64,000 nucleotides of DNA from Phocoena phocoena. Taxonomy: Eukaryota; Chordata; Mammalia; Artiodactyla; Phocoenidae. The stretch is taken from contig NC_089220.1 in NCBI RefSeq assembly GCF_963924675.1, forward strand, positions 58,538,639 to 58,602,638, read 5' to 3'. Both the position numbers and the translations under genes were made by a program. The notes beneath the pieces were generated by a model. The model was not told the DNA's origin. It searched no databases and was given only the letters and a program-made list of their open reading frames with translations. Below, piece by piece: positions 33,690 to 44,990 of the stretch (its first letter is position 1; each line of letters opens with the position of its first letter).

Positions 33690-34640
33690 TTCCACCTAGA
33701 GAAGTTCTTTTAGCACTTGTTGCAAAGCTGGTCTGGTTGTGCTGAATTGTATTAGCTTTTGCTTCTCTGTAAAGATTTTGATTTCTCCATCACCTCTGAA
33801 TGAGAGCTTTGCTGGGTAGAGTATTCTTGGTTGTAGATTCTTCCCTTTCATCACTTTAAATATATAGTGCCACTTCTTTCTGGCCTGCACAGTTTCTGCT
33901 GAGAAATCAACTGATAACCTTTTGGAAGTTCCCTTGTATGTTATTTGTGCTTTTCCCTTGTTGCTTTCAATATATTTTCTTTGTCTTTAACTTTTGTCAA
34001 TTTGATTACTATGTTTCTTGGAGTTTTCCTTCTTGAGTTTATCCTGCCTGGGACTCTCTGTGCTTCGTGGACTTGGATGACTGTTTCCTTTCCCCTATTA
34101 GGGAATTTTTCAGCCATTATCTCTTCAAATATTTTCTCAGGTCCTTTCTCACTCTCTTCTCCTTCTAGGATCCCTATAGTGCAAATGTTGGTGCCTTAAT
34201 GTTGTCTCAGAGGTCTCTTAGACTGTCCTGATTTCTTTTCATTGTTTTTTCTTTATTCTGTTCCATGGCAGTGATTTCCACCATTTTGTCTTCCAGCTCA
34301 CTTATCCATTCTTCTGCCTCAATTATTCTGCTATTGAGTCCTTCTAGTGTATTTTTCACTTTAGTTATTGTATTCATCTCTGTTTTTTTGTTCTTTAATT
34401 CTTCTAGGTCTTTGTTAAACATTTCTTATATCTTCCTGATCTGTGCCTCCATTCTTTTTTTAAGATCTTGGATCATCTTTACTATCATTATTTCTGAATT
34501 CTTTTTTGGGAGATTGCCTGTCTCCACTTCACTTAGTTGTTCTTCTGGGGTTTTCTCGTATTCCTTCATTGGGGACATATTCCTCTTTTGTCTCATTCTG
34601 TCTAACTTTCTGTGATTGCAGTTTCTGTTCTGCAGGCTGC
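33690..34640 (-). pseudogene. L1 ORF1 remnant
   Basis: ORF1 encodes the RNA-binding coiled-coil chaperone of L1. The coiled-coil part shows NTLEGLNSRIIEAEEWISEL (frame 34207-34422) and the C-terminal domain shows KVMKGKNLQPRILYPAKLSF (frame 33696-33890). Interrupting stops and shifts lie between. A proline- and charge-rich N-terminal piece lies at 34529-34765. Confidence 0.85.
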
Positions 34641-35564
34641 AGGGTTGTAGTTCTACTTGCTTCTGCTCTGTGCCCCCTGGTGGATGAGGCTAAGAGGTTT
34701 GTGCAGGCTTCCTGGTGGGAGGGACTGGTTCCTGCCCACTGGTGGGTGGACCTGGGTGTTATCACTCTGGTGGGCAGGGTCGTGTCAATGTGTGTGTTTA
34801 ATGGGCAGCTGTGTGCTCAGGAAGACTTTAAGCAGCCTGTCTGCTGATGGGTGGGGCTGTGTTCCCACCCTGTTGCTTGTTTGGCCTGAGGTATCCCAGC
34901 ACTGAAGCCTACAGGCTATTGGGTGTGGTGAGGTCTTGGTGAGAAAATAGTGGCCTCCAGGAGGGCTCACATCAGTGAGTACTCCCCAGAACTACCATTG
35001 CCAGTGGCTTTGTCCCCGCAGTGAGCCACAACCGCCCCCTGCCTCCACAAGAGGACCTCAAATACTAGCAAGTAGGTCTAGTCCAGTCTCTTATGAATTG
35101 CTATTTTCTTCCCTGGGTCCTGATACACACAAGATCTTGTGTGCACCCTCTAAGAGTGGAGTTTTTTCCTGCAGTCCAGTGGAATTCCTGCACTCAAAGC
35201 CTGCTGGCCTTCAAAGCCAGATTCTCTGTGGTCTCCTCCTCCCATTTCCAGACCCCCAAGGCTGGGGGACCTGATGTGGGGCTCAGAGAGAACACTCCTG
35301 CAGGAGAACATCTGGAGTATAATTATTTTCCAGTTTGTGGGTCCCCCATGCAGTGGGTATAGGGTTTGATTTTATTGTGATTGTGCCCCTTGTACCATCT
35401 CATTGTTGGTTCTTCTTTGTCTTTTGATGTAGGATATCTTTTTTGGTAGGTTCCAACACTTTTTGGTCGATGGTTGTTTAGCAGTTAGTTGTGGTATTGG
35501 TGTCTTTGTAAGAAGAGGTGAACTCACGTACTTCTACTCCGCCATCTTGTCTCCGTCCCTCTAA

Positions 35565-36000
35565 TCTTACTTCTATTGGGGAAACACGTTTCACCCTTCC
35601 TGGCACTGAAATATCCCAAACCCCTGGATGCACCTGTTCTCTAAGTTCTCAGGGAATGTCTTGGGGATCAGCATGTGGGCTGTCTGAGGTCACCTATAGG
35701 AGTATTCCCTGCTCTGGTTTGTCACCTTGTTGAATGTCACCTTGTTCTAAGAAAATACTGTCCCTCAATTTATTTAGTAAGTCTTTTCCTTCTGAGGAGG
35801 GGGACAGGACATTCTGACATATACAAAAGTGAGTGAGCAATAATTATAGACCCAACTCCACAGGTAAGGAGAGATAAATCACCTTACCTTTGCCTGTCCA
35901 TCAACTCTTGTCACAGTACAGTCACAGTTGGAGAGGAGGCCAGCCAGCCAAGTTAGAACAGAGCAGGTGGCTCCAGTGTCCATAAGAAGTTCCATTCTCC
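35565..36000 (-). pseudogene. pro: ERV protease (pro) remnant
   Basis: On the - strand, LLMDTGATCSVL is encoded at about 35958-35995. This is the aspartic protease active-site motif (D-T-G-A) of retroviruses, between the gag zinc knuckle upstream and the pol pieces beyond the L1. Only a fragment is open and the L1 insertion separates it from pol. Confidence 0.75.
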
Positions 36001-37294
36001 TACCTGCCACATTGAGGGTAACCCAAGGCTATGCTGGAGTGATGAGGTTGGATTGTGTAGGATCAGGCAGGCACTCAGCCCCATCCCTCAGCATGCTGGA
36101 ATCTGAGAGATTTGGGAGGAACTGGAGCCAGCCAGGGTTGTCCTTCAGGCATCTCACAGGAGGGCACTTGGGACATTCCCCTTTCCCATGCCCCCCCTTC
36201 CAAGAATAGGTACACTGATTTTAGCCCAGGAGGCTTCTCCACTCTCTGTCTGATCTTCTCGGCCCCCTAGGGTCCCCTCGAGGTGGTAGGTGAATCAGAG
36301 CATACAAAAGCTTCATTTTGCTTACTAATTTCCTATCCTTGTTAGCCTCCTCTGTTAAATCTCATTTATTACAGACCTTGAAGGTCTCTTCTACCAAGGT
36401 TGACAGTGAGGTTTGGGGCCCAGCCTCAAGCTTTTAAAATTTTCTCCTGATATCAGGAGCAGACTGGGTGATAAAATTCATGGCCAATAGCAACCTCCCT
36501 TCTGTGGAGTCAGGGTCTGTATCAGTGTACTTCCTGAATGCCCCTGTCACCTGGCTCAGGAAGACTGCCTGGTTTTCATCTCTTTCCTGTATAACTTCTC
36601 AGACCTTATCATAATTTACAGCCTTCACCATACACTTCTCATTCTTTCTGATAAACAAGTAATATAATGTCTCATTTTAGCCTGGTCCACTGGTCCACAC
36701 AGTCTTCATAGTCTCAGTGTGGGTCATGAGCTCGATTGTACCACCACCTGTTTGATAAATCTGGTGGTGCAGATTGGTGGCCAATAGGCCATCTGCATGT
36801 TCTCTGGCCTTCCTTGGTATACGTTCCTGTTGTCTGGGGTGCAACAGTGGGCCAGAATAATTGTGATGTCCTGCCAGGTCAGGAAGAACCTTAACCCCAG
36901 CATGATAAACTCATCCCTAAACTTGTTGGGGTTCTCTGAGAACCTGCCAAACCTCTCCTTACAGATTCTTAGAACCCCCATCAAGAAGGGAGCATGCACT
37001 CTAGTACTTCTCCCATTCCCATCAGCTATTTCTGGAGGGGGTAAAGGCCCTGTGAAGCAAAAGTGGGAGCTAATTTTAACCTGATTGGAGTCCCATTGGG
37101 GACAGCACTGGGGGCTCTGATTTTGGGGTTTCTGATTTGAAAGGGTAAGGTGGGGGTCTAGGGGCTGAAAGTGATGTTAAAGGGAGGAAACAGGGTTCTG
37201 AGAAGAAGACTTGGTGAGCTGATGACTTATCGGCCATTGGAAGAGAGGGTCTGTGAGGAGGTCTGGCTCCCAGTCTTTTGGCAAATCGGAGAGG

Positions 37295-37330
<36 letters not shown>

Positions 37331-38506
37331 CAAGAGTCCCTCAGACCAGGGTCTTGGTAACATTTCATAAAAGCCTCCACATAAGGGAGTGCTTACAAAA
37401 TAGGTCCAGTTTTATAATGGTGTTAAAATTAAGGGATCCATTTTGTGGCCAGTCCTTTCAGTCACCCAGGGCATATTGGGGCCAGGCTGTGTTGCAAAAG
37501 AAAATCAGCTTATTTCTTTTTAAATCATCTAATTTAAACTGTCCTCAATTGCTAAGAATACAAAAGAGGAGAATCTTTGGGGATTCCCTGGGCATTTCCC
37601 ACATTTACATATAAATCTGGGGGCTGACAACTAGAGATCCCAGGGGCCAGAGGGAGCCCTGGAGACCTAGAGTAACAAAACCAAAGGGGAAGATGGCAAA
37701 GGAGATCACAGAATTCCCATCCTCAGAGCTGGTGACACAAAACAGAAAGGTCTTAGGGGTCGTGAAGGGGGTGACCCAATACAGAGTCTCCAAGATGAAA
37801 GGAGACAGGAGTATAGGTATGAAGAGCAAGGGAGAGCAAGAGGGAGGAGAGGCAGAGGGAGAGAGATTACCATTTAAACCACCCCTCTGAGGGTGTCTAT
37901 TCAGGCACTTCCAATTTGTTTCTTGAAAGGCCAGGCACCAGCCATTTCACACAGAAAAGTCTGCTGCTTCAGCCTGTTCCTGATGGGACTTCTCTTGGTG
38001 ACAGGAAAAAAAAAAGATGAGAATTTTGTGATGATCAGAGTGCTAGCCATTACGTGATGTGAGCGTTGAGCCTCTGTAACTCTCAGAAATCTCCCATCAG
38101 GGAGAGCTCGCTGGACCAAGATCTGCACAGTATGAGGTGAGCCTCTCTCACCTCTTTTTGTCACCCATCGGGGTGAGCTGTTGCCAGCCAGAGGGAGTAT
38201 AGTGTCACAAGCTGCGAGGAGTTAGGCTGTAGCTGCCTGACATCCATTTTCTCAGAAGGTTAGAACACAGAAGGAGAGGAACAGAAAAAGAAGTATAGAT
38301 AAAGAGAGGGAAAAGGACAGAGGGGCAGGGGAAAGTGTTGCCTGAATGAGGGTACTGAGGGGCCCGAAGGCAGACTTACTAAACGCGGTGACACTGAAGC
38401 AAAAGGTTCAGGTGGCCGCATGTCAGCAGAGAGGAAGATTTGGCGGACCTCTGAGGGGCAAGATAAACAAAAGCCCCATGGGTGTCCCTTAGTGGTCACT
38501 AAAATA
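36001..38506 (-). pseudogene. gag: ERV leader and gag remnant
   Basis: Gag is the structural polyprotein (matrix, capsid, nucleocapsid). On the - strand a capsid piece lies at 36724-36999, with FSENPNKFRDEF and LTWQDITIILAHCCTP, the pattern of class I ERV capsids. A nucleocapsid zinc knuckle lies at about 36165-36225, reading NQCTYSWKGGHGKGECPKCP. Its second Cys position appears replaced by Ser, so the CCHC finger looks incomplete. Toward the 5' LTR the leader and matrix region is broken by stops and includes an (AC)n microsatellite at 37296-37328. The bases just inside the 5' LTR read TTTTAGTGACCACTAAGGGA, a possible primer-binding site; I cannot assign the tRNA. Confidence 0.75.
37296..37328. 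repeat. (AC)n microsatellite within ERV gag
   Basis: An uninterrupted AC run of about 16 units. On the - strand it produces the VCVCVC run of a spurious open frame. Confidence 0.95.
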
Positions 38507-38963
38507 TGTTACTGACCTAGGTCCTTAGACTCTTTAATAAATAAAAATTAGTAAGAGGCCAGCAAGGATTTCAGACAAGGCGTTACTGGGGCTTGTGCTG
38601 CAGCATGAGAGCAAAAACAAGAAAACCTCACTTCCCAAGAGGAGGCAAGCTAGTTCCCTAAAGGGAGTAATAACAGGAGTGGATCAGTGGATTGGGCAGG
38701 AGGCTTTGCTTAGGGGGGACTGTCCCCCCCGCTTGGTGGTGCTGTGTGCAGGGATTATGCACAGAAGCCTGCTTTTGCTCCAGGCACCTAAGGAATGGTG
38801 GTTGGTTTGTGGCCTTTTTGTATCTTTTTGTTCATAATTGCTCCAACTGCACATGTGTGCAGTTATTTTTAGCCCCTTATAGTTTCTTCGTATTCTGTTG
38901 CTGGAGGAGAGGTTTGTCCAGTTTGACCCTCGTATAGAGGGTCCCAGGTCGTGGACTATCTCA
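38507..38963 (-). mobile_element. ERV 5' LTR
   Basis: On the - strand the LTR starts TGAGATAGTCCACGACCTGG at 38963 and ends GGACCTAGGTCAGTAACA at 38507, with TG...CA ends and 457 bp length. It aligns with the solo LTR at 21921-22351 and the truncated 3' LTR at 25680-25998. The outside flank CAAT corresponds to CAAC at the other end of the provirus. The visible differences between the 5' and 3' LTRs are many, so the insertion is old. Confidence 0.9.
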
Positions 38964-39195
38964 CAATCATGACAGTTTTGTTTTCTTTTTGGTTTCCTAG
39001 ATTTCTTGTAGATAAAATACTCCAGGATCATCTTGTACATTTTGTATTCCAGATCTGACTCAGAGAGTTCTCGAAGGAATACTGGCTGTTATTTTTTTCT
39101 TTTTCATTGCATTTAAAGATCAAAACCTGGGTTCAAGTGGCCACTTTTTCTTAGGTCTTATACTGACAGAGCTACAAACCATGCTTCTTTTTTTA
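38964..39195 (+). repeat. Ancient interspersed repeat, right part
   Basis: Continues the repeat interrupted at 25679: AATACTCCAGGATCATCTTG, CATTTTGTATTCCAGATCTG, CTCGAAGGAATACTGGCTG. This continuity across 13.3 kb confirms the limits of the provirus. Confidence 0.55.
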
Positions 39196-39756
39196 AGACG
39201 AGATAGAATGAGTTTATAAAAGCTTTAAATCTATTACTACATACTGGTAAATAATTACAATATAAAAACTGAAGCTAACAGCCCTGAAGTGGACTGTGTT
39301 TTCCATAATGATAAGAAATTGAGACCCTTGGAAATTGACCCTTGATGGTCTATAGGAAATAATGACTTCATTTTTCTAACCCCTCCCAACCTTGCTAAAT
39401 TTGACTAAAAGCAGTGAAATCTGAAAAAACAAAAAAACTAAAGTCATATTGAACACATACACCAAGTATATAACTTCACTAAAATTTCCTGTTTTTAAAA
39501 CTCAGCAACTTTTTTTAAATTACAGAAAACCTCTGCCAACAGGAAATAAATTTATTAGCATTCACTGACTCAAGAACAAAATTATTTTCATCCTAGAAGA
39601 GATCATTCATTTTACTATGTGCATTTTATAGGTAAGGGAACTTGCACAAATGGATTCAGTGATGTTTTCTCAATGAAAGTGATAGAGGTCAGTTATTTAA
39701 AGATAGTGCCATATCGCTTGCTCCTTTTGTTTTCCTATACCCCACAGGCTCATTAC
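39196..39756. other. Unique DNA, no feature seen
   Basis: No repeat or gene recognised between the ancient repeat and the second long L1. Confidence 0.4.
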
Positions 39757-42700
39757 CTCTTTTTTTAAAAAAATTTTTATTGAAGTGTAGTTGACTTACA
39801 ATATTGTGTTAGTTACAGGTGTACAGCAAAGCGATTCAGTTCTACGTATATATATATACTTTTTCAGATTCTTTTCTATTATACATTATTACAAGATATT
39901 GAATATAGCTCCCTGTACAATACAGTAAATCCATGTTGTTTGTCTGTTTTGTATGTAGTGGTGTGTATCTCTTAATCCCATACTCCTAATTTATCCCAGC
40001 CTCCCTTTCCTCTTTGGAAACCCTAAGTTTGTTTTCTTTGTCTGAGTCTGTTTTGTATGTAGATTCATTTGTATTATTCTTTAGATTCCACATATAAGTG
40101 ATATCATATAATATTTGTTTTTCTCTGTCTAACTTAGTATGATAATCTCTACGTCCATGCATCTTGTTGCAAATAGCAACATTTCATGCTTTTTTAAGGC
40201 TGAATAATATTCCATTGTACACATGTATCACTTCTTCATTCATCTGTCAGTGGACACTTAGGTTGCTTCCATGTCTTAGCCATTGTAAATAGTGCTACTA
40301 TGAACATTGGGGTGCATGTATCTTTTCGAGTTAGAGTTTTCATCTTTTCCAGATATATGTCCAGGAGTGGGATTGCTGGATCATATATAAGCTCCAATTT
40401 TAGTTTTTTAAGAAATTTCCATACTGTCCTCCATAGTGGCTTCACCAATTTACATTCCCACCAACAGTGTAGGAGGGTTCCCTTTTACACACTGTCTCCA
40501 GCATTTATTATTTGTAGACTTTTGATGATAGTCATTCTGATGAGTGTGAGGTAATACCTCATTGTAGTTTTAAATTTGCATGTCTCTAATAAGTAGCAAT
40601 GTTGAGCATCTTTTCATGTGTCTTTTGGCCATTTGTGTCTTTGAAGAAGTGTCTGTTCAGATCTTTGGCCCATTTTTTGATTAGGCTGTTTGATTTTTTG
40701 ATATTGAGCTATATGGGCTATTTGTATATTTTGGAAATTAACCCCTTGTCAGTCACATTGTTTGCAAATATTTTCTTCCAGTCTGTAGATTGTCTTTTCA
40801 TTTTGTGTATGGTTTCCTTTGCTGTGCAAAAACTTATAAGTTTGATTAGGTCCCATTTGTTTATTTTTGCTTTGTTTCTTTTGCCTTGTGAGACTGATCA
40901 AAGAAAATAATGCCTCAATTTATGTCCAAGAATGTTTTGCCTGTGTTCTCTTCCAGGAGTTTGATGGTCTCATGACTTACATTTAGATCTTTAAACCATT
41001 TTGAATGTATTTTTGTATATGGTGTGAGGGAGTATTCTAATTTCATTGATTTACATGAGGCTGTCTAGCTTTCCCAAAACCAGTTGGTGAAAAGACTGTC
41101 TTTTCTCCATTTTTTATTCTTGCCTCCTTTGCTGAAGAGTAACTGACCATAGGTGTGTGGGTTTATTTCTGGGCTTTCTATTTTGTTCCATTGATTTGTA
41201 TGTCTGTTTATGTGCCAACAAAACACTGTTTTGATTACTGTAGCTTTGTGCCATTGTCTGATGTCTGGGAGGGTTATGTATCCAGCTTTGTTCTTTTTCC
41301 TCAGGATCGCTTGGACAATTCTGGGTCTTTTGTGATTCCATATAAATTTTAGGATTATTTGTTCTAATTCTGTGAAAAATGTCATGGGTAATTTGATAGG
41401 GATTTCATTAAATCTGTAGATTGCTTTGGGTAGTATGGCCATTTTAACAATATTAATTCTTCCAATCCAAGAGCATAGGATATCTTTCCATTACTTTGAA
41501 TCTTCTTCAGTTTCCTTTATCATGTTTTATAGTTCTCAGTTTATAGGTCTTTCATCTCCTTGGTTAGGTTATTCATAGGTATTTTTTTTATGGGATTTTA
41601 AACGGGATTGTTTTTTACTTTCTCTAATATTTCATTGTTAGTGTAATGAAATGCAACAGATTTCTGTATATTAATCCTGTATCCTGCTACCTTGCTGAAT
41701 TCATTTATCAATTCTAAGTCTTCGTGTGGAGAAAATAGGGTTTTCTATATAGAGTATCATGGCATCTGCATATAATGACAATTTTACCTCTTCCATTCCA
41801 ATTTGACTACCTTTTATTTCTTGTCTGATTGCTGTGTCTAGGACTTCCAATACTATGTTGAATAGAAGTGAGAGTGGGCATCCTTGTCTGGTTCTGCAAT
41901 TTAATGAATGGGAAAGCTTTCAGCTTTCCACTATTGAGTATTATGTTGACTGTGGGTTTGTCTTAAGTGGCTTTTATTATGTTGAGATATATTTCCTTGA
42001 TACCCAATTTGGTGAGCGTTTTTATCATGAATGGGTGTTGAATGTTTGGTAGAATTCCCCAGTGAAACCATTTGGTCCTGGACTTTTGTATGCAGGGAGA
42101 TTTGTTGTTGTTTTTTTTTTTTTACCAGATTCAGTTTCACTTCTAGTGATCAGTCTGTTCAAATTATCTTCTTGACCCAATTCTGAAAGACTGTATGTTT
42201 CTAGAAACTTGTCAGTTTCTTCTAGGTTCTCCAATTTGTTGGCATATAATTCCTCATAGTGTTTTCTTATGATTTTTTTGTATTTCTGCAGAATTTATTA
42301 TTTCTCTTCTTTCATTTCCTATTTTATTTATTTCAGTCCTCTCTCTTTTCTCATTGGTGAGCCTGGCTAAATGTTTGTCAATTTTGTTTATCCTTTCAAA
42401 AACCAGTTCTTGGTTTTATTAATCTTTTCTATTGTGTTTTATCTCTATTTCATTCACTTCTTCTCTGATCTTTATTATTTCCTTCCTTCTGCTGACTTTG
42501 GGTTTTGTTTGTTCTTTTTCTAATTCTTTTAGGTGGTAGGTTATTGTTGTTTGAGATTTTTCTTATTTCTTGGGAAAGGCCTGTATCACTATGAACTTCC
42601 CACTTAGGACTGCTTTTACTTACTGCATCCCATAGAATTTTTGTAAGGTTGTGTTTTCATTGTTGTTTTTCTCAAGGTATTTTCTGATTTCATCACTGAC

Positions 42701-44990
42701 CCATTGCCATGTTGTTTAGTCTCCATGTAATCGATATTTTCCCCCACTTCTATTTCTGTGGTTGATTCCTAGTTTCATACCTTTGTTGTCAGATTTTTAT
42801 GATTTTTATGTCCTATTTTACATCTTCATGTTTATCCTTTTGCTATTCATTTTAGTTATAACCATTTTTACAAAATTTTTTATTGTTTTTTAATCTATAT
42901 ACTGACTTATTTAAATTATATTCAGTCCTCTTATATATTTGCCTTTCCTATTTTGTTTTTCCCTTTCCTATAGATTCTTGCTTCTTTTCTATTTAAAGAA
43001 GACCTTTCAGTATTTCTTTTAGGTTAGGTTTAAGTATTGCTGTGTTCTTTTAGGGTTTGGTTGTCTGAGGAATTCTTAGTTTCTCCTTCTATTCTAAATG
43101 ATAATCTTTCTGGGTACAGTATCCTAGGTTGCAGATTTTCCCCTTTCATGACTTTGAATATATCATGCCACTCCTTTCTGGTGTGTGAAGTTTCTGTAGA
43201 GAAATCAGCTGGTGGCCTTATGGAGGGTTCCTTGCAACTCACTCTTTGTTTTTCTCTTGCTGCCTTTAGAATCCTCTCTTTATCTTTAACTTCGCCATTT
43301 TAATTATGATATGTTTTTGTGTGAGTCTGTTTCATTTCATCTTTGGGACCCTCTGTGCTTCCTATACATGGATATCTGTTTCCTTTTTTAGGCTTGGGAA
43401 GTTTTCAGCCATAATTTCTTCAAATACATTTCCAATCCCCTTTTCTCTTTCTTTTCCTTCTGGAATACCTATTATGGATAGATTACCATGCTTTATATTA
43501 TCCCATAGATCTCGTGTGTTGCTTTCATTTCTTAAAAATTTTTTCTCTGTCTGCTGTTATAATTGGGTGATTTTCCATTATTCTATCTTCCAGATCATTT
43601 ATTCATTCTTCTGCATTATTTAGTATGCTATTCATTGCCTTTAGCTTGGTTGTTATCTTGGCAATTGAGTTGTCTAATTTTGATTGGCACCTCTATAGTT
43701 TCTAGTTCCTTGTTACAGTGATCTGCATTTCTGTTGATAATCTTTCTTAATTCCTTTAGCACCTTTATTACCTTCTTTTTGAAGTCAGGGTCTGGTAGAC
43801 TGGAGAGGGTCTGTTTCATTGTTTGCTCTTTCAGCAGATTTCTCTTGTTCTTTTCATTGGGAGTAGTTCCTCTGCTTTTTCATTTTACTTAAATTTCTCT
43901 GACTCTGAATTTAGGAGAAACAGTTATCTACTGTGGTCTTGAAGGGCCGCTTTTATGTGGGAGCATCCATGTGTAGACTGTTTGAGTCCAATATTTTTGG
44001 TGCAAGTGCTCTTTTTGTTATATATGCCTGCCACGTCTTTACTCAGAGTGTGCAGGCCATTGTCCCCTTGATGGGGGTGTGTTTGGTGTTGTGGTGATGA
44101 GAGCCTGCACTGGTTGTTGGGTGGGGCCTCCACTTTGCTCAACAGCTGTTCAGAGCCGTGTTGAGGGTAGGGTCTGCTCCCCAGTTGTTAGAGTAGAAGC
44201 CCCTAGATCCAGTTCTAAGCTGCAGTATGGAATAGCTGGAACTGGATCAGTACTGCTGTGAAAATAGCCACTGTGTATTCCTCCTCAGGAGCTGTCTCCA
44301 GGACATGTGATACTATAATGCTGCCTGCCACCCATTGTGTGCACCCACAAATTCCGTCACTGCTGACCCCACACCCTTCCCTGCTGTAGAATCACTGACA
44401 ATTGGCCAGGCTGTCAGTACTGCTTCTGACAAGTCTGGGCTCTCAAAATCTGCAGCCACTGGAGGTGCACCCCGCTGTGAAACTGTTGACAGTGGGGCTC
44501 CTATGGCAGACCCATGCCCTACCCTTTGCATGCTGATGATGGGGCTCCTATGGTGGGCTGGCGCTCCATCCTGTGCAAGTCAACAATAGCAGCCTGGACC
44601 TCACTCTAGGCCCTTCAGGCTGTCTGTGTGCAGCCAAACTGAATCCTCTCCCTGGGTCTGTCCACTGAAGCCTGAATTTTGGCACTCAGCTGCTACAGGC
44701 ACCAGCAGGAACCCTGGTGAAGGGGTTTCCCAGGGCAAGGGAACCTTTCCTATTTCACAGCTCCCTCCCAGGGGTGCAGGTCCCATTTGATTCCTTTTTT
44801 TTCCCTTTTGTTCTACCCAGTTACATGGGGATCTTTCTTGCAGCTTTTGTTGTGTAAGAGATCTTCTGTAGATTTCAGTTGGTATTCTGTGAGAATTGTT
44901 CCACATGTAGTTATATTTTTGATATGTTTGTAGGGGGGAGGTGAGCTCCATGTCCTTCTACTCTACTCTTGATATTCTCCCCTATTTCTT
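39757..44990 (-). mobile_element. Second long L1, antisense, endonuclease region missing
   Basis: The + strand shows the T-rich 3' tail at about 39762-39780, then 3'UTR, ORF2 and ORF1 antisense, and a GC-richer 5'UTR (about 43850-44990) ending near AGTAGAGTAGAAGGACATGG on the - strand. ORF2 pieces include [13 protein letters not shown] (40236-40448) and [20 protein letters not shown] (41065-41442). ORF1 shows FKVMKGENLQPRILYPERLS (43030-43242). Near 42795 the ORF2 homology stops and inter-ORF sequence begins, so the N-terminal endonuclease part is absent. The 5'UTR differs from that of the L1 at 29669-35560, which suggests another subfamily. Confidence 0.88.

Larger units (their letters stand above)
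29669..35560 (-). mobile_element. L1 retrotransposon with both ends, inserted in the ERV
   Basis: The - strand runs from a 5' end at 35560 (GACGGAGACAAGATGGCGGA, typical of cetartiodactyl L1 5'UTRs) to a T-rich 3' tail on the + strand at 29669-29678. Edges TTAATCTT (29661-29668) and CTAATCTT (35561-35568) are the probable target duplication. ORF1, ORF2 and both UTRs are recognisable, but roughly 1.2 kb of ORF2 3' sequence is missing at 30240 and a SINE is inserted at 30971-31301. It is not competent. Confidence 0.9.

Noticed and set aside
44313..44951. Open frames of 72-116 codons in GC-richer DNA
   Set aside because: They lie in the 5'UTR of the second L1.
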